Shown: piece after piece, positions 20,018 to 32,211 of the stretch
How the letters are laid out: each line of letters opens with the position of its first letter
How positions within the stretch are numbered: position 1 is the first letter of the stretch
NCBI RefSeq assembly: GCF_001659605.2
Contig: NC_035170.2
Location: forward strand, 9,600,539-9,664,538
Length of the DNA: 64,000 nucleotides
Direction of reading: 5' to 3'
Source of the DNA: Manihot esculenta
Lineage: Eukaryota; Streptophyta; Magnoliopsida; Malpighiales; Euphorbiaceae
The notes under the pieces: model-generated
Database searches by the model: none
What the model was told of the DNA's origin: nothing
What the model saw: only the letters and a program-made list of their open reading frames with translations
Program-made: the position numbers and the translations under genes

Positions 20018-23000
20018 ATGCGAGGAACTCGTCGATCCGCGAGATTGACTGGAGTCCCACCTGTAAGTGAGGGTACAGCTGCTCGTCCACCTGCCTTGCC
20101 AAGGGCAAGATCTCACAGGTCAAGCAGGGAAGGAACGTCACGAGACCCTAGAAGGTCTTCTGACGAGAGCAGGAGAGGAGTAAGCAGAGGGGGAAGGTCA
20201 GTAGAAGAAAGAGGTGTGATGGAAGAGGATCAGAGTAGAGATGCAAGCATGGGTGTAGGAAGGTCAGAAGAAGGTATGGGGGAGTCCCAGGGAGGCGTTC
20301 AGGCCTCGGGGTTTGGCTATCCACCCTTTCCACAGGGCCCAGAGTATCCGATGGGAGGCACGTTGGATTACTCCAGCTTTGCCCCATATCCACCCTACAT
20401 GCCATATATGCCCTATCCTTCCTTTTATCCACCATATCACATGTATCCACCCCCACCTGTTCATCCAAGTCCAGTACAGCCTGAAGTGAGGGAACCAGTT
20501 CCTCCACCACCACCTCCTGAACCAGTAGCCCCTGTTGTGGAAGCACAGCAACCCAGTTCTTCAGGGGGAAGTAAGGTGAAGATGACTGAGTACTTAAAGT
20601 TGGATGCTCCTAAATTCAATACAGGAGATGATCCCTTTGAGTATCTCAGTGCAGTTAGAATGATAACAAGTGAGTTAGGAGCAGATGACAGTAGAGCCAT
20701 TGAGATGGCAGGGTTCACGTTAAAGTGTAAGAAAGCTAGAGAATGGTTCAAGAACTATGTGGACCCGAGACTTGAGAGTATGACATGGGAAGAGTTCGCC
20801 AACGAATTTGCTGGATGGGCTTTTCCTGACAGTTCCAGGGAACTAAAAGTTGTGGAGTTTGAGCAGTTGCGACAGACGGAGGAGATGAGCGTTGATGACT
20901 ATACAGATAAGTTCCTGGAATTGTTGCCATATGTCGGTCAGGCATATGATACAGATCAGAAGAAGGCAAAGAGATATGCCACAAGGCTTCATCCCAGGTA
21001 TTTCTCTTTGATTCTTCATGCGGAGAAGGAAAGTTTCCACTCTATTGTGGATGCTGCTAGAAAGATGGAGGCCAGTGCCATAAGTCAAGGTGTAGTTAAG
21101 GCACAGTCTTCGGGTGTTAAATCAGGTTCCTCCTCACAGAGTACAGCAAGTGCAAGTAAGAAGAGATGGGAGAAATTCAGAGGAAAGAGAGGCAAGTTCT
21201 GGAACAGGCTTAAGTCAGGTCTGGGAATGAGTAGTGGCTCCAGTTCTGGCGCAGATTTTCCAGTGTGCAAGAGGTGTGGCAAACAGCATAGAGGAGCTTG
21301 TCAGTTGGGATCCACAGCCTGCTATAGATGTGGGCAGGAGGGACATTATGCACGAGAATGTCCTCAGGCGACGTTAGTTGCACCATCCCAGCAGATGAGT
21401 GCGGGCAGTGTAGTACAGCCCGTAGCTTCAGCCGTACCACCAAGCAGTGGCAGAGGAAGAGGAAGAGGGGCAGCCTCTTCATCAGGGATGGGTTCCCGAG
21501 GTGCAGGTCCGTCAGCCCCAGCACGGATTTTCACCCTGACTCAGCAGGAGGCAGACACGTCGAACACGGTGGTGTCAGGTAATCTCATCATTGGGTGTTC
21601 AGAGGTGTATGCTTTAATGGACCCCGGTGCTTCTCACTCTTTCATTTCTTCTAGAGCTGCAGAGAGGTTGGGTCTGATGGTGTCTGAGTTAGAGTGTCCT
21701 CTATGGGTCAGTGGACCCAAATGTGATCCATCTTTGGCAGAGTCAGTCTGTCGGTTCAGTCCAGTGTGCATAGAGGGTAGATACCTTCCAGCTGACCTAG
21801 TGGTTCTAGAGTTGACAGATTTTGATGTCATTCTAGGGATGGACTGGTTATCTACGTATGATGCTACCCTGAACTGTAGAGACAAGGTAGTCAGTGTCAG
21901 AGACCAGGATGGGTCAGAGTGTGTCTTCAGAGGAGACAGGAGAGGGACACCTAGGGGTTTGATATCAGCCCTCCAGGCTCGTAGGATGTTACGGAAGGGG
22001 TGTCAGGGGTTCCTAGCTTATGTGAGAGAGCTAGACAGTCAGGTTAGGGAACCATCCTCAGTACCAGTTGTTAGAGACTTCCCAGATTTGTTTCCTGAAG
22101 AGCTTCCAGGACTGCCACCGGATAGGGAAATAGAGTTCGAGATTGAGTTGATGCCCAATGCCAGACCGATCTCTATTCCTCCCTACAGGATGGCACCAGC
22201 AGAGCTGCGAGAGTTGAAAGAGCAGTTACAGGATTTGGTAGCTAAGGGTTTCATCCGCCCGAGTACCTCACCCTGGGGTGCTCCAGTATTATTTGTCAGA
22301 AAGAAGGATGGACCTCTTAGACTTTGTGTCGACTACAGACAGTTAAACAAAGTCACTATCAAAAACAAGTATCCTTTACCCAGGATCGATGATCTATTCG
22401 ACCAGCTGGCAGGAGCAGGTTGTTTTTCGAAAATAGATCTGAGATCCGGATACCACCAGTTGAAGATCAGGGAAGGAGATGTGTCCAAGACTGCTTTCAG
22501 AACCAGATATGGGCATTATGAGTTCCTTGTGATGCCGTTCGGGTTGACTAACGCCCCTGCAGCATTCATGGATCTCATGAACAGGGTTTTCAGGGAGTAC
22601 TTGGATCGTTTTGTGATCGTCTTTATTGATGATATCTTGGTGTACTCCAGGAATGCAGAGGAGCATGCCCATCATCTGCGGATAGTGCTGCAAACCTTGA
22701 GAGAGCATGGCTTGTATGCCAAGTTCTCCAAGTGCGAGTTCTGGCTAAGGAGCATTTCCTTTTTGGGACATGTTATATCAGAGGACGGTATAGCAGTAGA
22801 TCCCAAAAAGGTAGAGGCAGTAGCCAATTGGCCTACACCCACTACAGTGACAGAGATCAAGAGTTTTCTGGGTTTGGCAGGCTACTATCGGAGGTTTGTT
22901 CAGGACTTCTCGAAGATAGCTGCTCCTATGACCAGACTGACCAGACAGAATCAGAAGTTTGTGTGGTCAGAGGAATGTGAGGAGAGTTTTGCAGAGTTGA

Positions 23001-24964
23001 AGAGACGGTTAACTTCAGCACCAGTGTTAGCGCTGCCGATCAGTGATGAAGATTTCACAGTGTTCTGTGATGCATCCCGAGTGGGATTAGGTTGTGTGTT
23101 GATGCAGAATGACAGAGTGATAGCTTATGCTTCTAGACAGCTGAAGAAGCACGAGCTGAATTACCCGACACACGATCTTGAAATGGCAGCTGTTATCTTT
23201 GCACTTAAGATGTGGAGGCATTACCTCTATGGGGTAAAATGTGAGATCTATACGGATCATAAGAGCCTGCAGCACATCTTAAGTCAGAGAGAGTTAAACT
23301 TGAGGCAGAGACGGTGGGTAGAATTGCTCAGTGATTACGATTGCAAGATCCAGTATCATCCGGGCAAGGCTAATGTTGTAGCTGATGCCTTAAGCCGAAA
23401 GTCACTTGGCAGTTTATCCCACATTGCAGTAGAGAGAAGACCGGTGGTGAAGGATTTCTACAAGCTCGTGGAAGAAGGGTTACAGTTGCAGTTATCTGGT
23501 ACAGGTGCTTTGCTCGCACAGATGAGAGTGACCCCAGTGTTTCTAGAGCAAGTGGCTCTGAAACAGCACGGAGACCCCGAGTTAGTGAAGATTGCCAGGA
23601 CTGTTCAGTCTGGCAACAGTGCAGAGTTCAGATTTGACGGTGAGGGGATTCTTCGGCACGGTAAGAGGTTATGTGTACCAGATGATAGCAGTTTGAAGGC
23701 AGACATTATGAGGGAAGCTCATAATACGCGGTATAGCATTCACCCGGGAGCTACTAAGATGTATCAAGATCTGAGAAGGGTGTATTGGTGGCCAGCAATG
23801 AAGAGAGAAGTGGCACAGTTCGTATCAGCCTGCGAGACATGTCAAAGGGTGAAACTAGAGCACCAGAAGCCGGCTGGAATGCTTAACCCACTGCCGATCC
23901 CAGAATGGAAATGGGAGAACATAGCGATGGATTTTGTAGTAGGGTTACCGGCAACGTCTAACAGACTAGACTCCATATGGGTGATTGTGGATAGACTCAC
24001 TAAATCTGCTCACTTCATTCCAGTCAGGAGTAACTACTCTGTGGACAAGTTGGCGCAGGTGTATGTAGACGAGATAGTAAGGTTGCATGGAGTTCCAGTG
24101 TCGATAGTATCAGATCGAGGACCTCAGTTCACCTCCAGGTTTTGGCGGAGTCTGCAAACAGAAATGGGCACAAGGTTGGATTTCAGCACTGCTTTCCATC
24201 CACAGACAGACGGTCAGTCAGAGAGAACCATCCAGACCATTGAAGATATGCTGAGAATGTGTGTGTTAGACTTTGGCGGTTCTTGGAGGCAGCATCTACC
24301 TTTGGTGGAGTTTGCCTACAACAACAGCCATCATGCTAGCATAGGGATGGCTCCTTATGAAGCTTTGTATGGGAGGAAGTGCCGAACACCTGTTTGCTGG
24401 GAAGAGGTAGGAGAGAAAACTCTTGCAGGGCCAGAGTTAGTTGAGATAACCAGCAAGTTAGTGCCTATCATCAGAGAGAGGATCAGAACAGTTGTAAGCA
24501 GACAGAAAAGTTATGCAGACATCCGTAGGAAGCAGCTAGAGTTCCAGGAGGGGGATATGGTATTGCTTAAGGTGTCTCCAATGAAGGGAGTGGTTCGGTT
24601 TGGAAAGAAGGGTAAACTGGCCCCACGGTACATTGGTCCCTTTGAGATCTTGCAGAAGATCGGGCCTGTATCGTATAAGCTAGATTTACCGGCTTCTATG
24701 GAACGAATTCACCCGGTATTCCATGTTTCTATGTTGAGAAAGTTTGTGTCAGATCCAGAGAAGGTTCTTAGTGAACCTGAGGTGGAAATCTTAAGTGATC
24801 TCACCTATATAGAGCAGCCAGTGCGGATCCTTGACACCCAGATCAGAAAGCTGAGAAACAAGGAGATACCAATGGTGAAAGTGCTGTGGAACAACCACAA
24901 CCTAGAAGAGTGCACTTGGGAGACTCGGGAGTCCATGCTCCAGCAATACCCATATCTGTTTTAA
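20018..24964 (+). CDS. Gypsy gag-pol polyprotein with chromodomain-like C terminus (intact)
   Basis: It is 1,648 aa from the first ATG in frame ([12 protein letters not shown]). In order: a Pro/Tyr-rich N-terminal region (about 90-170); gag capsid from about 189 ([13 protein letters not shown]); a zinc knuckle [14 protein letters not shown] at about 435, preceded by a second Cys/His motif [12 protein letters not shown]; an aspartic protease with DPGAS at about 535; reverse transcriptase with FIDDIL at about 870; RNase H with FCDASRVG at about 1,018; integrase with an HHCC finger (from about 1,235) and catalytic blocks [16 protein letters not shown] and DGQSERTIQ; and a chromodomain-like end (last ~55 residues, [10 protein letters not shown]). 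RT-RNase H-integrase order and the C terminus make it a chromovirus. No stop or frameshift interrupts it. The C-terminal module may steer insertion to particular chromatin (family knowledge). Confidence 0.96.
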   Translation: MRGTRRSARLTGVPPVSEGTAARPPALPRARSHRSSREGTSRDPRRSSDESRRGVSRGGRSVEERGVMEEDQSRDASMGVGRSEEGMGESQGGVQASGFGYPPFPQGPEYPMGGTLDYSSFAPYPPYMPYMPYPSFYPPYHMYPPPPVHPSPVQPEVREPVPPPPPPEPVAPVVEAQQPSSSGGSKVKMTEYLKLDAPKFNTGDDPFEYLSAVRMITSELGADDSRAIEMAGFTLKCKKAREWFKNYVDPRLESMTWEEFANEFAGWAFPDSSRELKVVEFEQLRQTEEMSVDDYTDKFLELLPYVGQAYDTDQKKAKRYATRLHPRYFSLILHAEKESFHSIVDAARKMEASAISQGVVKAQSSGVKSGSSSQSTASASKKRWEKFRGKRGKFWNRLKSGLGMSSGSSSGADFPVCKRCGKQHRGACQLGSTACYRCGQEGHYARECPQATLVAPSQQMSAGSVVQPVASAVPPSSGRGRGRGAASSSGMGSRGAGPSAPARIFTLTQQEADTSNTVVSGNLIIGCSEVYALMDPGASHSFISSRAAERLGLMVSELECPLWVSGPKCDPSLAESVCRFSPVCIEGRYLPADLVVLELTDFDVILGMDWLSTYDATLNCRDKVVSVRDQDGSECVFRGDRRGTPRGLISALQARRMLRKGCQGFLAYVRELDSQVREPSSVPVVRDFPDLFPEELPGLPPDREIEFEIELMPNARPISIPPYRMAPAELRELKEQLQDLVAKGFIRPSTSPWGAPVLFVRKKDGPLRLCVDYRQLNKVTIKNKYPLPRIDDLFDQLAGAGCFSKIDLRSGYHQLKIREGDVSKTAFRTRYGHYEFLVMPFGLTNAPAAFMDLMNRVFREYLDRFVIVFIDDILVYSRNAEEHAHHLRIVLQTLREHGLYAKFSKCEFWLRSISFLGHVISEDGIAVDPKKVEAVANWPTPTTVTEIKSFLGLAGYYRRFVQDFSKIAAPMTRLTRQNQKFVWSEECEESFAELKRRLTSAPVLALPISDEDFTVFCDASRVGLGCVLMQNDRVIAYASRQLKKHELNYPTHDLEMAAVIFALKMWRHYLYGVKCEIYTDHKSLQHILSQRELNLRQRRWVELLSDYDCKIQYHPGKANVVADALSRKSLGSLSHIAVERRPVVKDFYKLVEEGLQLQLSGTGALLAQMRVTPVFLEQVALKQHGDPELVKIARTVQSGNSAEFRFDGEGILRHGKRLCVPDDSSLKADIMREAHNTRYSIHPGATKMYQDLRRVYWWPAMKREVAQFVSACETCQRVKLEHQKPAGMLNPLPIPEWKWENIAMDFVVGLPATSNRLDSIWVIVDRLTKSAHFIPVRSNYSVDKLAQVYVDEIVRLHGVPVSIVSDRGPQFTSRFWRSLQTEMGTRLDFSTAFHPQTDGQSERTIQTIEDMLRMCVLDFGGSWRQHLPLVEFAYNNSHHASIGMAPYEALYGRKCRTPVCWEEVGEKTLAGPELVEITSKLVPIIRERIRTVVSRQKSYADIRRKQLEFQEGDMVLLKVSPMKGVVRFGKKGKLAPRYIGPFEILQKIGPVSYKLDLPASMERIHPVFHVSMLRKFVSDPEKVLSEPEVEILSDLTYIEQPVRILDTQIRKLRNKEIPMVKVLWNNHNLEECTWETRESMLQQYPYLF

Positions 24965-25028
24965 GGTTAGTTTTCCCCTTTTCTCTGTGTTTATGTTGTG
25001 TTAGGGACATTCGGGGACGAATGTTCTT

Positions 25029-25040
25029 AAGGGGGGAGAA
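25029..25040 (+). other. Polypurine tract of the gypsy element
   Basis: AAGGGGGGAGAA abuts the 3' LTR, the expected start for plus-strand DNA synthesis. Confidence 0.92.
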
Positions 25041-27159
25041 TGTAATACCCGGCTCGAGTCCGGCATCGGCATTCCTGTCGTCCGGTGGAATCTCGGGTGT
25101 CGGAACCCTCGAGAAGGGTAATGCATATGTTTTTCAAGGTATTTTCACTTGTTTTCGTGTTTTGAAGTGTTAAAAGACTTGAGTTTTAAAATTTGAAAGA
25201 AAAGCAACAAGGGAGAAATGCAAAGGTTCGGCCGCCGAAGGTCACTTTCGGCCGCCGAACATTGCATGGTTGCGGCTTCACGTTCGGCTGCCGAAGGTGG
25301 TCTGGCCAGCCACCTATAAAAGGGCCAAGGGTCGGTGGAAGGAGGTTATTTCTCCTCCACTTGCAGCCAGAGGTGAGTTTCAGCCTCTCCTACGTTGACT
25401 TTCATGTTTTCCATGATTTTCATCAAAGCTTTCAAGAGTTTTAAGAGTTTTGGTGACTTATGAAGGTTTTGAGCAAAAGAAGCAAGTTTTGAAGCTTGGA
25501 GCTTTGGAAGAGCTTTTCTTCATATCTCCACGTTAGGATCCTTCATCCTCAAGTTGTGTAAGAGGTAAGTGAAGATCCTGAGCTTCTTTGATGATTTTGA
25601 AAGGTTTTATGAAATTTGTATGGGTAGTTTGCATGTTTAGGTTTAGGTGAGGTTTTTGGTGATTTGTGGTGTTCCAGCATGATTAAGTGTTATGTGCTAT
25701 GTTTGTTTGGGGTTTAGGATAGTTTTAGACCCCTTTGTGCATATATATGTGTATATGCTAGTTGGGAGTAGTTGATATGCATGTTTGTAGGTTTTTGGGC
25801 AAAGTTTGCATGAAACAGAGCAGGGTTCTGCCCTTCGGGCAAAACCAGGTTCGGCCGCCGAAGGAAGGTTCGGCCGCCGAACCCCTGGTGGAGGCAGTTC
25901 GGCTGCCAAAGGTTTCCCCCGAAAGCTAGGCTTTCGGTTTAGAAAGGGACTTTCGGCCGCCGAAAGAGGGAGTTCGGCCGCCGAAAGGGTGTGAGTTTCG
26001 TCTCTGGACGAGACCTTCGGCCGCCGAAGGTGCCGCCGAACATGCATGAGTTTCGTCTCTGGAGAGGGGTTTCGGCCGCCGAACCTGCCGCCGAAAGTGC
26101 CCTGTCCAGCTTTCTTTTGCATGTTTTATGTGATGGTTTGAGGTTTGTTTAGAGGGGTTTTGGGGAGTTTCGTAGAGATGTTCTTGAGTGAGTTTAGTCC
26201 CTCATTTGAGTCCACCTGTGTAGGTACGGACCAGAGGAATCAGGGAGGTCAGCAGTGAGTCCAGTGTCAGAACCTGCAGAGTCAGTGCAGAGATAACCAG
26301 GTGAGTGGAATTTAACTTAATGATTTAATATGAGAACTGATATTTTATCATGCTTCATGCATCATGACTATGCTATAGGGTGCGTGCATTAGTGTACACA
26401 AAGATGATGCATTGCATTTATCCTTGTACTTGGCATTGCTCCTTGTACATTGCTTATGTGAGACGGCACGGACTTCGTGAGGATTCATTAGCCCTCAGAG
26501 GAAAGACCTGGAACAGCCCTACGGGGACCAGGCACATGGTACTTAGGTACCCCAGATGAGATAGAGGGAGTTTTGATCCGTCCGGCCGAGGTGATGTGCT
26601 TATGTGTTGCATTCCATGAGAGCATGTTTTATCACCTGTATTTGCCTATTCTACTCACTGGGCTATCGTAGCTCATCCCTCTCCCCTAACTCCAGTTGTG
26701 CAGGTTCAAAGGTCAGAGAGAACTCAGCAGAGTACAGGAAGAGTACAGAGTGGTGTAATAGCTAGTGTGGACATGTAAATGTAAAGAGATAAGGTTTATG
26801 TATAGTGTATAGAATGGTGCTTGACTATAAGAGATGTAATCCCTTGTTCTTTTCACATGATCAGTTTATGTTTACATATATTGTTGTATGTTTATGAGCA
26901 AAACCAGGCTTAACATTATGAGTGTGATCCGCCTAGAGCCATGAGGAGCTCTAGTAGGGATGAGTAGAGAACAGAGAGAGTGCATGCACAGGTTAAGCCT
27001 TGGAATGAAGAAAAGTTTTATGTTTTTACAGCAAATGTATGATCATGTATGGGATTTCACAGGTATACAGACAGGAGAGCAGGCTTACTACGGGTCCCGG
27101 CGACCTTAAGTCGATCTGGATCCTAGTGCCGGTGGCAGTTCGGTTTCCGGGCTGTTACA
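25041..27159 (+). repeat. Gypsy 3' LTR
   Basis: It is 2,119 bp with a single 36-bp unit upstream of its TATA box (25,315-25,322) and the same palindrome clusters (about 25,230-25,297 and 25,850-26,085). Confidence 0.95.
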
Positions 27160-27164
27160 AATTG
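27160..27164. repeat. Target site duplication of the gypsy element (right)
   Basis: AATTG, matching 17,645-17,649. Confidence 0.92.
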
Positions 27165-30100
27165 GCTGTATAATACCCTGCTCTATATAATGTCCTAAAA
27201 ATCTTGTCTTAGTTTCGAATAATTTCATTTTAGTTTTACTTAATGCTAAACCATTTTTCCTTATGATCATATTGAAGGTTTTTAAATGTTTAAAATGTTC
27301 ACCTATGGTCTGGCTGAAGATAAGAACATCATCTATATAAACTATACAAAATTTTGAATAGGGGTTAAAAATATCATTCATAATCCTTTGAAATTCTGAC
27401 GGTGCATTTTTTAATCCAAAAGGCATTACATTCCACTCGTATTGTCCAAAAGGAACTGTAAATGCCGTTTTATATCTGTCATCAGGATGAATTTGGATCT
27501 GCCAATACCCTGACTTCATATCAAATTTACTAAAGATATTTGCATTATATAATCTGCTTAAAAGATCTTTCTTATTTGGGATGGGATACCTAATCCATTT
27601 TAATGCTGCATTTAATGGCTTATAATTTATAACTAGTCTAGGTGTTTCTCTTTCAATTTCTGCACTTTTATTTACATAAAAAGCTGCACAAGACCAAGGA
27701 CTCCTTGACTTCCTTATTAATTTTTTATTTTCTAATTCTTTTATTTCCTTTTTACAATATTCCAATAATTCTGGTGCCATTTGAATTGGTCTTGCCTTAG
27801 TAGAGATAGTTCTTTCATCAAAGTTTTCTTCATAGGGTAAATCTACTATATGCTGTTTTCGATTCCAAAATGCATTCGGAAGATCGGAACATAATTCTTC
27901 TTCCATACTTTTTCTTAACTTCTCTATTTTTTCTTTTATGAATTTATCTTCCAACTGACTCTTAATTCTATCCAAGTGTATATTATTTTTTAAATCCTTT
28001 AAATCTTCTGTTTTAGATTTTATTATTGAATTTATTTCCATTGTCCTAATGGAATGTGCCTTTATTAAATTTAAATTTTTCTTTTTAGGTTTTTCTGTAA
28101 AATCTAATCTAACTGTTTTATTTCTTGTTTTAAATTTTATACAATCATCTTTTACTGAATACGGGGTTATTAGATTTATAAAGGGTGTTCCCATTATAAC
28201 CATATGACTTATTTGTTGGGATAATAAAAATACAGTTTTTATTTCTAAGTCCTGATTTACTATTAACGCCTCTGTTTTTCCCAGTATATTTAATTTAGTC
28301 CTATTTGCCGTAGATAATTTTTCTTTAGTTTTATTCCAAAATCTCCTTGGTACTAAACTTGATTTTATACAATTTAGATCTGCTCCTGTATCAAACAATG
28401 CTATAGTATCTATAATAAAATTTTCTGATAATTTTATCTTTAATTTTATTAAGTATTTTCTGGAAGTTATCTCTTGTAATAACATTATAAAATTACTATC
28501 TATATCTTTGTTACTTAGTTGTTCTATATTATCCTGATCATCCTCATCTTCCTTTTCTTCATTAGATGAAGAAGACGACTCAGAAATTAACTGTTCTTCT
28601 AGAAATTTAATTCTTTTAGCATCCTTTTGAAGTTGACCTTTTAAGTCTTTAACTTCACTCTTTATTATTTTAATTTCTCTTTGTAAGTCTTCTATTGATA
28701 TCCTTTCTCCTGATTGTTTATTTTTTCCTAATATTTTGGTTAAATCATATGTTTGTCTATTTATTTTAGGAAAACTTTCTTTAATTTCTTCTGTCTCATC
28801 CATACTTTTTATTAGTTTTTTAAGGAACTTTTCTTTAGTACTATTATCCTCTATATTATTTATTAATTCTAATAATGAACTCTGTTCTTTAGTTAATACA
28901 CTTATTGATTTTTCTGACAAGCTAGTTTCTAACTCATCTATCTGCTTTTCGCTTTCTATGAATTCTGAATCTGAGGAGTTTAAATGTATACATAATTCTT
29001 GAATCTTATTTACTATTTCTTCTTCCAGATTTAATTCATTTAATTTTTTATTAAACATACAAAATTTGGATGTGTGACCTTTCTTTCCGCAATTATAACA
29101 TGTTAGGTCTCTAAAGGACTTTTTATTATGAGTTTTATCTATTGGGGCCTTATTTCTATATTTTTTATAAGGGTTATATTTTTTCTTTTTACTATAAAAT
29201 TCTTCTTTATTATTGTTATTAGGCCTAGCTATATATTTCTTTTTATAATGATGGTATTTTTTATGATATCTTCTGGTTTTATCTTTTGAACACTGACCGT
29301 TACATCCTTTATCCTGACCTATTCCATAATCAAATTGTTTACAAAAGGATCCTAATTCATGTTTAGTTTTATGCATCTCATATTTTAATGTTCTTTGTAA
29401 TTTTAGATCATGACATATCTGTAATCCTTCTTTTTGGATTATACTTACTAATTGTCCAAATGTTAACTTACTATAAGGTATCGGGTTCCCATACTGGTTT
29501 TTTATATGATTTCTTACTTTCTCTCCTAGGAAATAAGGAAGTCCTGCTAAGAATTTCTCCTTCCAAAAATCCTGGTTTGAATCCTCCCTTAACATTAACC
29601 TAGTTAAAAATGTTGTTTTATAATTCTGAAAATGACTTAATTTTTTACATTTTAAGTTACTTAATAACTCAGCATTCTTATCTTTTAAATGAGATGGGTC
29701 TCCTATAAAATGTAAGGAAATAGTTAGGATCAGAGCTGATACTGCATCCTGAATGGTTTCTCCTAACTCATTTAATATTGGTTCCCCTTCACTATTTACC
29801 TGAATTGAACTTAGTATGTCTAGCTGTTCCTGATCTGTTAGGTGGTAATCCCACCAACCTTTTAATTGTCCTGTGAACCCTGCTATAATAATCTCAGCTA
29901 TTGCTCTATCTGAAGCAAAAGATTGAGTTTTATATGCATTAGCTGCCATAGTCATCTGTTGTAGGATACTTAATATGTTATACTCGGACAATCCATCTAT
30001 ATTCCATTCATAGACTGTCGACGCATTATACTTGAATTGTGATATTATATTGGGTTTATCTATTAATCCTAGGTCTTGAGCTTTACTGACTATTTCCCTA

Positions 30101-30174
30101 TGGGATATAGGATTTATTTCAAACTGCTCTATGTCTTCTGAATCTGGCTGACTTTGCCCAGTCCCAGAACTACT
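27160..30174 (-). pseudogene. Pararetrovirus coat protein, protease and reverse transcriptase, cut by the gypsy insert
   Basis: One frame is open from 30,174 (just after a TAG) to the gypsy target site. In order: a coat/capsid region (LKGWWDYHLT, WKEKFLAGLPYF); Lys-rich stretches; a zinc knuckle CYNCGKKGHTSKFC (about 29,060-29,100); an acidic coiled-coil-like stretch; an aspartic protease with FDTGADLN (about 28,395); and reverse transcriptase with FSKFDMKSGYWQ and YIDDVLIFS (about 27,345). A coat protein fused to polymerase is known in several caulimovirids. The first ATG is only at 29,955, about 73 codons in. There is no internal stop, but the gypsy element removes the C-terminal part, so it is a pseudogene here. 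Confidence 0.92.
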
Positions 30175-31006
30175 CTATTTCTTCCTCTTCTATAACACTT
30201 ATCATTTTAGACTGAGGTGTATCTTGTATTATATTTTTACTAGATTCTGAAGTTTCTATTCTACTTAACTGGTCTTTTAAACTTTGTAAAAATTCATTTT
30301 TACTATTCTTTAACTCTTTCTGAGTTGAACTAGATACCTGATATGGTTTAAAAACATGTGATTTTATTTTTGGTTTTACTTCTTCTTTTTCTTCTACCTG
30401 TTTATTTTTTAAAATATTTTCCATCTTTTTTAACTGAGTTCCTATACATATTAGACTTGCATTACTAAAGTTATTTTGTTCGATTATCTTTTTATCTGTA
30501 TCATTTTATTTGGCTATTTTATAGGGTGCACAAATTATTTCTTTATCTCCATGTATGATTTTACTCATTGTTTTAGGCGGGAAATCACTTTTAATTACCT
30601 CTTCATTTACTATCCATTATGGCCTTTTATCTCTTACTGTTATTGGATTAATGCTTTTTTCTTTTTTATTTATTTTAAACCAATCAAAAAATCCTATTTT
30701 TTCTCTATCCTGACTAATATAATGAAAATATTCTTCTTTTAGATTCTCAAATTTATATTTTTTAACTATCTTATTTAATTTACTTAAATTCTTAGTCTTT
30801 GTTATTTCCTTTAAAAATTTCTTTTCAATTTTCTCTTTACTAAGGACATTTAGTTCTCTGTTTATATTATTTACATTTTCTGTTATAGCTGATGCTGAGG
30901 GTGACTCATGTGATGCAGGTGCCATATTAGCTTGTTGATTTAAATAGTTTTCTACTGGATTATAAACTGCTTGAGGAACTGAAGAGCTATAATCTACTCC
31001 TTTCAT
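30170..31006 (-). pseudogene. Pararetrovirus ORF1 C-terminal region (two nonsense codons)
   Basis: This segment is in the same frame as the movement protein upstream and separated from it by one TAG (31,061-31,063) and 18 open codons, so both may once have been one ORF of about 624 residues. Two further TAA codons stand at about 30,614-30,616 and 30,518-30,520; the short copy at 32.4 kb has GAA at both places. Visible features are Lys/Glu-rich helices (KEKIEKKFLKEITK), an aromatic patch EEYFHYISQDREKIGFFDWF and an acidic end EEEEIE. Its stop (30,170-30,172) overlaps the beginning of the coat/polymerase frame. Function is not recognised. An assembly or virion-associated role is only a guess. 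Confidence 0.6.
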
Positions 31007-31060
31007 TCTAAGGTTTCTTTCTGGAATATCCGAGGTTGAATATATGGGTTTTACTAAGGT

Positions 31061-32044
31061 CTAGATAATAGGTTTAGGTTCATCTCCTTTATACGTAGCA
31101 TATATCACAGACGGTAGGTTTGAGATTCTCCCTAAATCATCTGTTACTACTGAAGATGACGATCCTGTATACCTACTACTTGCACTTCTATTAAATTTTA
31201 ATGATACTTTACCATCTTCAAATTGTTCAATTCTACTTAGGTTTGTATTTGGCTTTACCTTTTCTGGTTCTGGAGGAGGAACAACTCCTTCTAATATCCA
31301 TTCATCTGGCAAGGTTATATCTTTCCACTGAATTGTTTTAGGAATTACTGTTTTTGTTTTTGTTAAATCTGTCTGCAAAAATCTAGTTTCTCCGATTTTA
31401 GGTTGTAATTTATACTTAGTTCCAAAGGCTGAGTTCATGGCTTTATAATGGATTTTATATATTAATGCTATAGGGATAGAACCTTGTTTCATTTTATAAT
31501 TGTGAGTTTTAACTTCTAAAACTATACTTTCTAAGATATTTAAATCATTTAATGAAATAGTCATATCTGGATATACTTCAAAAGATATAGGTCCTTCACT
31601 TAGACTTGTTTCAACAGATCCTAATAAAGAATCCTGAAAATTTAAAAATCTAGCATCTCTAACTACTGCTAATATGCTTGTATTTAATCCTTCTCTAGTT
31701 AAAGGTTTTATTCCTACTTGAATTAATCCTATATGGATATATTTATATTTTTTACTTCTATGCTGATCTAAAGTTTTAGCTGACAAGAGAGTTATTCTTT
31801 CAAAGGGTTTACTTAACTGAAAATCTCTTTCCTCAGTTTTTATTACATAATCAGTTTTAAAAACATTGAATTTTGAGATTTTATAAATTTGTTCTTTATC
31901 TACTTTAGGAATTTCCCATTCGTCTATAGCTTTTACAAAATCTTCTAGAATTAATTCTTTTTTATTTATTATTCTTTTTATTTCTGAAGACTCTGAATCA
32001 TCCGATTTTACTGTACTTGCAGATCTACATAAGAAAGGATCCAT
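31061..32044 (-). pseudogene. Pararetrovirus movement protein (30K superfamily type)
   Basis: It is a 327-codon open frame from ATG (MDPFLCRSASTV). The core at about residues 100-180 has the layout of caulimovirid movement proteins: KYIHIGLIQVGIKPLTREGL, then AVVRDARF with a conserved-type Asp near 130, then DSLLGSVETSL and later IPLALIYK-like sequence (here SIPIALIYKIHY). Such proteins widen plasmodesmata to let virus move between cells (family knowledge). The frame itself is unbroken, but the locus is decayed and no promoter is seen directly upstream, so I list it as a relic. The terminal TAG may be a mutation, because the frame continues in register. Confidence 0.78.
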
Positions 32045-32211
32045 TTTAAAAATTATGTTGCGGCCACTGCCTGTTATACCCTAAGATGCCTAACACAATT
32101 GGCTAACATGGGTTCAGTCGGCATACCCAAAACATACATTTTGTTGGTATCAGAGCCATGAATTTTTTGGTGTATGAGTAGATTTATACAAAGAAAAAAT
32201 TACATTTTCAC
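32045..32211. other. Viral leader-like sequence with a plus-strand primer-binding site
   Basis: TGGTATCAGAGCC at 32,145-32,157, followed by ATGAATTTT, is the tRNA-Met primer site used by caulimovirids. It reads on the plus strand while the movement protein next to it reads on the minus strand, so an inversion breakpoint probably lies between about 32,045 and 32,140. Confidence 0.6.

Larger units (their letters stand above)
17650..27159 (+). mobile_element. Complete Ty3/gypsy chromovirus-like LTR retrotransposon
   Basis: The element is 9,510 bp with LTRs of 2,155 and 2,119 bp starting TGTAATACCC and ending GGGCTGTTACA, a tRNA-Met primer site, one intact 1,648-aa gag-pol frame, a polypurine tract and the target duplication AATTG. 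The 36-bp length difference between LTRs is fully explained by one tandem 36-bp duplication in the 5' LTR. I counted about six base differences otherwise, roughly 0.3%, so the insertion is recent. It lies inside the RT gene of the endogenous pararetrovirus, opposite in orientation. A chromodomain-like C terminus and long GC-rich LTRs point to the Tekay/Del chromoviruses (inference). Confidence 0.97.

Noticed and set aside
20148..23275. Open frames of 60-130 codons on the minus strand and in other frames inside the gypsy gag-pol
   Set aside because: They overlap a strongly supported polyprotein, show no domain and are expected shadows of a GC-richer coding region.
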